This document shows, one piece after another, positions 61,715 to 64,000 of a DNA stretch of 64,000 bases (its first letter is position 1; each line of letters opens with the position of its first letter). Source of the stretch: Nocardia sputorum (lineage in GTDB: Bacteria; Actinomycetota; Actinomycetes; Mycobacteriales; Mycobacteriaceae); NCBI RefSeq assembly GCF_027924405.1, contig NZ_AP026978.1, positions 1,736,001-1,800,000 on the forward strand, given 5' to 3'. Below the pieces are notes generated by a model. The model saw only the letters and a list, made by a program, of their open reading frames with translations, was not told where the DNA came from and ran no database searches. Both the position numbers and the translations under genes were made by a program.

Positions 61715-61865
61715 GCTGTGTCCTTTCCGGCATGGGCGGGGCCCTGCGTGGTGACGCTGCGCTGCCTCCTCCGGGCCTGACCACTCATGCCGTGTCCGAT
61801 TTCGGCATGAGTGGGGCGCTCCGTGGTGACGCTGTGCTGCCTCCTCCGGGCCCCCGACCACTCAT
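61713..61865 (-). repeat. Tandem duplication (about 75 bp x 2) before the small beta protein
   Basis: On the minus strand two units run from the aminotransferase 3' end to the next start. Both contain a GGAGGAGGCAGC ribosome-binding-like block, GCGTCACCACG, and end at ATGAGTG, the real start of the downstream gene (61714) or its copy near 61789. The units differ at several bases, so the duplication is not very recent. Confidence 0.7.
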
Positions 61866-63073
61866 GCCGTGCCTGTCGTCGCGTGCGTGGGGCGCTCCCG
61901 CAAGACGGCACCCAGCAGCGCGACGCCCCGGTCGATGTCGTCGCGCGGCACGTTCGCGAAGCTCAGCCGCATCGCGTTGCGGTGGCCGGCGACGTCGTCG
62001 GCGTAGAAGGCGCTTCCGGGCAGGAACGCGACCCCCTGTCGCAGCGCTTCCGTCAGTGCCGCGTCGGCATCGAAACCGGCCGGGCCCTCGACCCACAGGA
62101 ACATCCCGCCGTCGGGTTCGGTCCACCGGAACCCGGCCGGGAGGTGCCGCTCGGCCGCGGCGGTCAAGACGTCCAACTTGGCCGAGTAGGACTCGACGAC
62201 GTGGGCGAGGTGCGCGGCGCCTGCCGAGCTGCCCAGGAATTCGGCGGCAATCGCCTGGCAGTAGGTCGATGTCTGCATATCGATGCCCTGCTTCAACGCG
62301 AGCACGGTTTTCAGCAGATCCGCGGGCATGACGGTGATTCCGACACGAATCGCCGGGGCGAGAGTTTTCGACAAGGACGTGATGTAGACGGAGTTGTCCG
62401 GCGCGAAAGACCACAACGCGGGCGGTGCGACGCCGCGATAGCGCAAGTCGGTGTAGACGTCGTCCTCGACGATCAGCGTGTCGTGGCGGACGGCGATCTC
62501 CGCTATTCGTGCACGCCGCTCGGCGGGCATCGTCCGCCCGGTCGGATTCTGGAATGTGGGCAGCAGGTAGACGAATGCCGCGTCGTATCCGGACAGAGCC
62601 TCCTCCAGCGCTTCCGGCACGATGCCGAATTCGTCGGACGGCACCGCGACGACGGTCGCTCCGTGGCTGCGGAATTCTTTGACGGCCGGGCCGTAGGTCG
62701 GTGTTTCGACGAGCACCACGTCCCGCGGGTCGAGCACCGCCAAACACACGTTGTGCAAAGCGCCGGATCCGCCGGTGGAGATATGCAAGCGATCATGCGT
62801 GCATCGGATATGACGGCGGCGCAGGAGATTTCGCGCTTCGTCCAGCAGTGGGGCGAATCCCTGGGTCATGCCGTACTGGAGGACGGCGCTGCCGTATCTC
62901 TCGATGGCGTTCCGCGAGAGCGTCGCGACGAGCTCGCCAGGGAGCAGGGCGGGGTCGGGCGCTCCGACGGCGAACGAGACGACCTCGGGGCGGCGTGCCA
63001 GCGTCGCGAACATGTCATCGATGGGGCCGCTGCCGACCTCGGCCGCGCGGCGGCTGTGCTGGAGGCGCACCAC
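61862..63073 (-). CDS. PLP-dependent aminotransferase, fold type I (2-aminoadipate/MocR-like)
   Basis: 403 residues from GTG 63073, one base after the cupin stop. A class I/II aminotransferase without the N-terminal GntR domain of MocR proteins: STGGSGALHNVCLAVLDPRDVVLVETPTY, N176 in LLPTFQNPTGRTM, VEDDVYTDLRY, PLP lysine K236 in ITSLSKTLAPAIRVG. The closest type is 2-aminoadipate/kynurenine-like aminotransferase. Substrate unknown. The linked cupin may bind or modify the same small molecule. Confidence 0.87.
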   Translation of the reverse strand: MVRLQHSRRAAEVGSGPIDDMFATLARRPEVVSFAVGAPDPALLPGELVATLSRNAIERYGSAVLQYGMTQGFAPLLDEARNLLRRRHIRCTHDRLHISTGGSGALHNVCLAVLDPRDVVLVETPTYGPAVKEFRSHGATVVAVPSDEFGIVPEALEEALSGYDAAFVYLLPTFQNPTGRTMPAERRARIAEIAVRHDTLIVEDDVYTDLRYRGVAPPALWSFAPDNSVYITSLSKTLAPAIRVGITVMPADLLKTVLALKQGIDMQTSTYCQAIAAEFLGSSAGAAHLAHVVESYSAKLDVLTAAAERHLPAGFRWTEPDGGMFLWVEGPAGFDADAALTEALRQGVAFLPGSAFYADDVAGHRNAMRLSFANVPRDDIDRGVALLGAVLRERPTHATTGTA

Positions 63074-63074
63074 G

Positions 63075-63530
63075 TCAGGAACCGACCGGATCGCGGCGCC
63101 GGAGGCGGGCGACGACTTCGGGCACCAGGGCGTCGTATTCCGGCGTCAGCACCACGTCGTCGTTGAACAGGGGATCGGTCCGCATTTCCACCGCGACCAG
63201 GTCCTCGGTTTCGTCCAGGTTCACCGCCACGTGCACGACGCCGTCGGGGATGTAGATGAACTCGCCCGGACCGTGGAAATACGGAGTCAGTTCCGGGCCG
63301 ATCAGGGTCGCCGCCCGCCCGCGCAGGCAGACGACGACGATCTCGCTGTGCGCGTGATAATGCGCTTTGGACATGGCGCCGGGGGTCATGTTGACCATGC
63401 CCGCCGAGATGCCGGTAGCGCCACACGTTTCGGTGGTGACGCAGGGGATGAGGCGTTGTCGTTGCCGCCCGATTGTTTCGGCCGCATCGGACGGCTTGAT
63501 CACACGCACGTGCTTGACTGCACTTTTCAT
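63075..63530 (-). CDS. Cupin-domain protein
   Basis: 151 residues from ATG 63530; the frame extends further upstream without conserved sequence. Single cupin beta-barrel with both motifs: H57-x-H59-x3-E63 in AHYHAHSEIVVV, and IPDGVVHVAVN with H100. These residues bind one metal. Such proteins act as small-molecule dioxygenases, isomerases or binding proteins. It is the first gene of an operon with the PLP enzyme and the small beta protein, so a common substrate is likely. Confidence 0.85.
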   Translation of the reverse strand: MKSAVKHVRVIKPSDAAETIGRQRQRLIPCVTTETCGATGISAGMVNMTPGAMSKAHYHAHSEIVVVCLRGRAATLIGPELTPYFHGPGEFIYIPDGVVHVAVNLDETEDLVAVEMRTDPLFNDDVVLTPEYDALVPEVVARLRRRDPVGS

Positions 63531-64000
63531 GGCTACTCCGGGGCACTCTGTCGCCGACGAATTGGACGCTAGACCATTCCCGCTGATGGCGAGACGAGTC
63601 CGGGAGCCCACGGAAAACCGGGGATGTACCGGCTCTTTCGCGAATACGTCCGATTAGTTTCCGGCGGTCGAAGTTTCCCGGAGATGTCGGCGAACCCGAC
63701 GTCGCGGCACCGTGGCACGCAAGCGTGCGGCGAGCCGGGCCACCTCCCGGCTATGCCGGGGGAGCACCACCTGCGGCGGCATGCGGCTCGGGCGCGGATC
63801 ACGCCGGGCCGCTCCGCGCGGCTCGAGCGGGCGGACGGCGTCCGCGTCGGATCCGGCCTGGTGACGTGTGGCCTACCGGCCCCGCGGGCCTCGGCACGGC
63901 TCGAAGCCCTGTCACCGGCGCACGGCACCCGGAAGTGTTGTGTGAGATCAGCACGCCCGAATACTGTTCGCTACCTGATTTGCGTAGGCTGCGCACTGTG
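63531..64000. other. 470-bp right-edge stretch, possible leaderless start at the last bases
   Basis: No supported gene is complete here; open frames are Arg/Ala-rich composition effects. A TAGGCT -10-like hexamer near 63985 followed about 7 bases later by GTG at 63998-64000 resembles the leaderless starts common in actinobacteria, so a plus-strand gene may begin at the very edge. This is weakly supported. Confidence 0.3.

Noticed and set aside
63569..63996. Overlapping minus-strand frames at the right edge
   Set aside because: Arg/Ala/Pro-rich composition artefacts with no motifs.
1..64000. tRNA, rRNA, CRISPR arrays, insertion sequences and prophage
   Set aside because: I saw no cloverleaf-like tRNA signals, no regularly spaced direct repeats, and no transposase, integrase or phage structural genes. 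A dedicated RNA search was not possible.

Overview
The window is high-GC actinobacterial DNA, most likely from a Nocardia or close relative (Rhodococcus/Gordonia are alternatives). Frequent GTG starts, ATGA/TGATG gene overlaps, and conserved gene order with Mycobacterium tuberculosis support this. The order matched is mapB, cobQ, the mqo/GNAT/chelatase/cobO/cobB block, cysG, efpA, proS, a ferritin-like/lipoprotein pair, rimP-nusA-ylxR-infB, rbfA, nrnA, MATE, metallophosphoesterase, pptT, truB and sirR. The M. tuberculosis locus range (about Rv2788 to Rv2861c) is recalled, not looked up. I see no rRNA, tRNA, CRISPR array, insertion sequence or prophage.

Layout. 1-5.7 kb: a PknK-like kinase cut by the left edge, an amidohydrolase, small DUF proteins and a probably frameshifted membrane protein. 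6-19 kb: methionine aminopeptidase, cobyric acid synthase, a VapBC-type toxin-antitoxin pair, two alpha/beta hydrolases, malate:quinone oxidoreductase, and a cobalamin block (AAA/VWA chelatase, cobO, cobB, a CobE/CbiG-like protein). 18-25 kb: a two-gene unit with an APH-like phosphotransferase, a tandem pair of DoxX-like membrane proteins, a yeast-type cytosine deaminase and cysG. 25-34 kb: efpA, an F420/PPOX-fold protein, mmsA, yaaA, proS and an acyl-CoA dehydrogenase.

34-47 kb: the translation and RNA-processing backbone, running from rimP through nusA, ylxR, infB, a DUF503 protein, rbfA and nrnA to a MATE transporter, then metallophosphoesterase, pptT and truB. Strong hairpins follow proS and infB. 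47-51 kb: a TetR regulator divergent from a DUF4345 protein across a near-perfect operator, a membrane protein/lipoprotein pair, and a four-EF-hand protein.

50.9-60.0 kb is the most interesting accessory region: an apparently undescribed catabolic cluster. A GntR/FCD regulator is downstream of two maleate-isomerase/arylmalonate-decarboxylase-like enzymes. These are divergent from a 2-hydroxyacid dehydrogenase and an amidase. A DUF3830 protein and a class III aminotransferase are divergent from an aldehyde dehydrogenase and a tartrate/D-malate-type dehydrogenase. Both divergent promoters carry the same ATTGT-N2-ACAAT palindrome, which suggests one regulon acting on an amide-containing, C4-dicarboxylate-related or amino-acid-like substrate. 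The substrate is not known from sequence.

60-64 kb: a SirR/MntR-type DtxR regulator and a cupin/aminotransferase/small-protein operon whose last gene is preceded by a tandemly duplicated leader containing the ribosome binding site and start codon. A roughly 75-bp dispersed repeat occurs twice (13.2 and 27.2 kb), once with a nested hairpin insertion.
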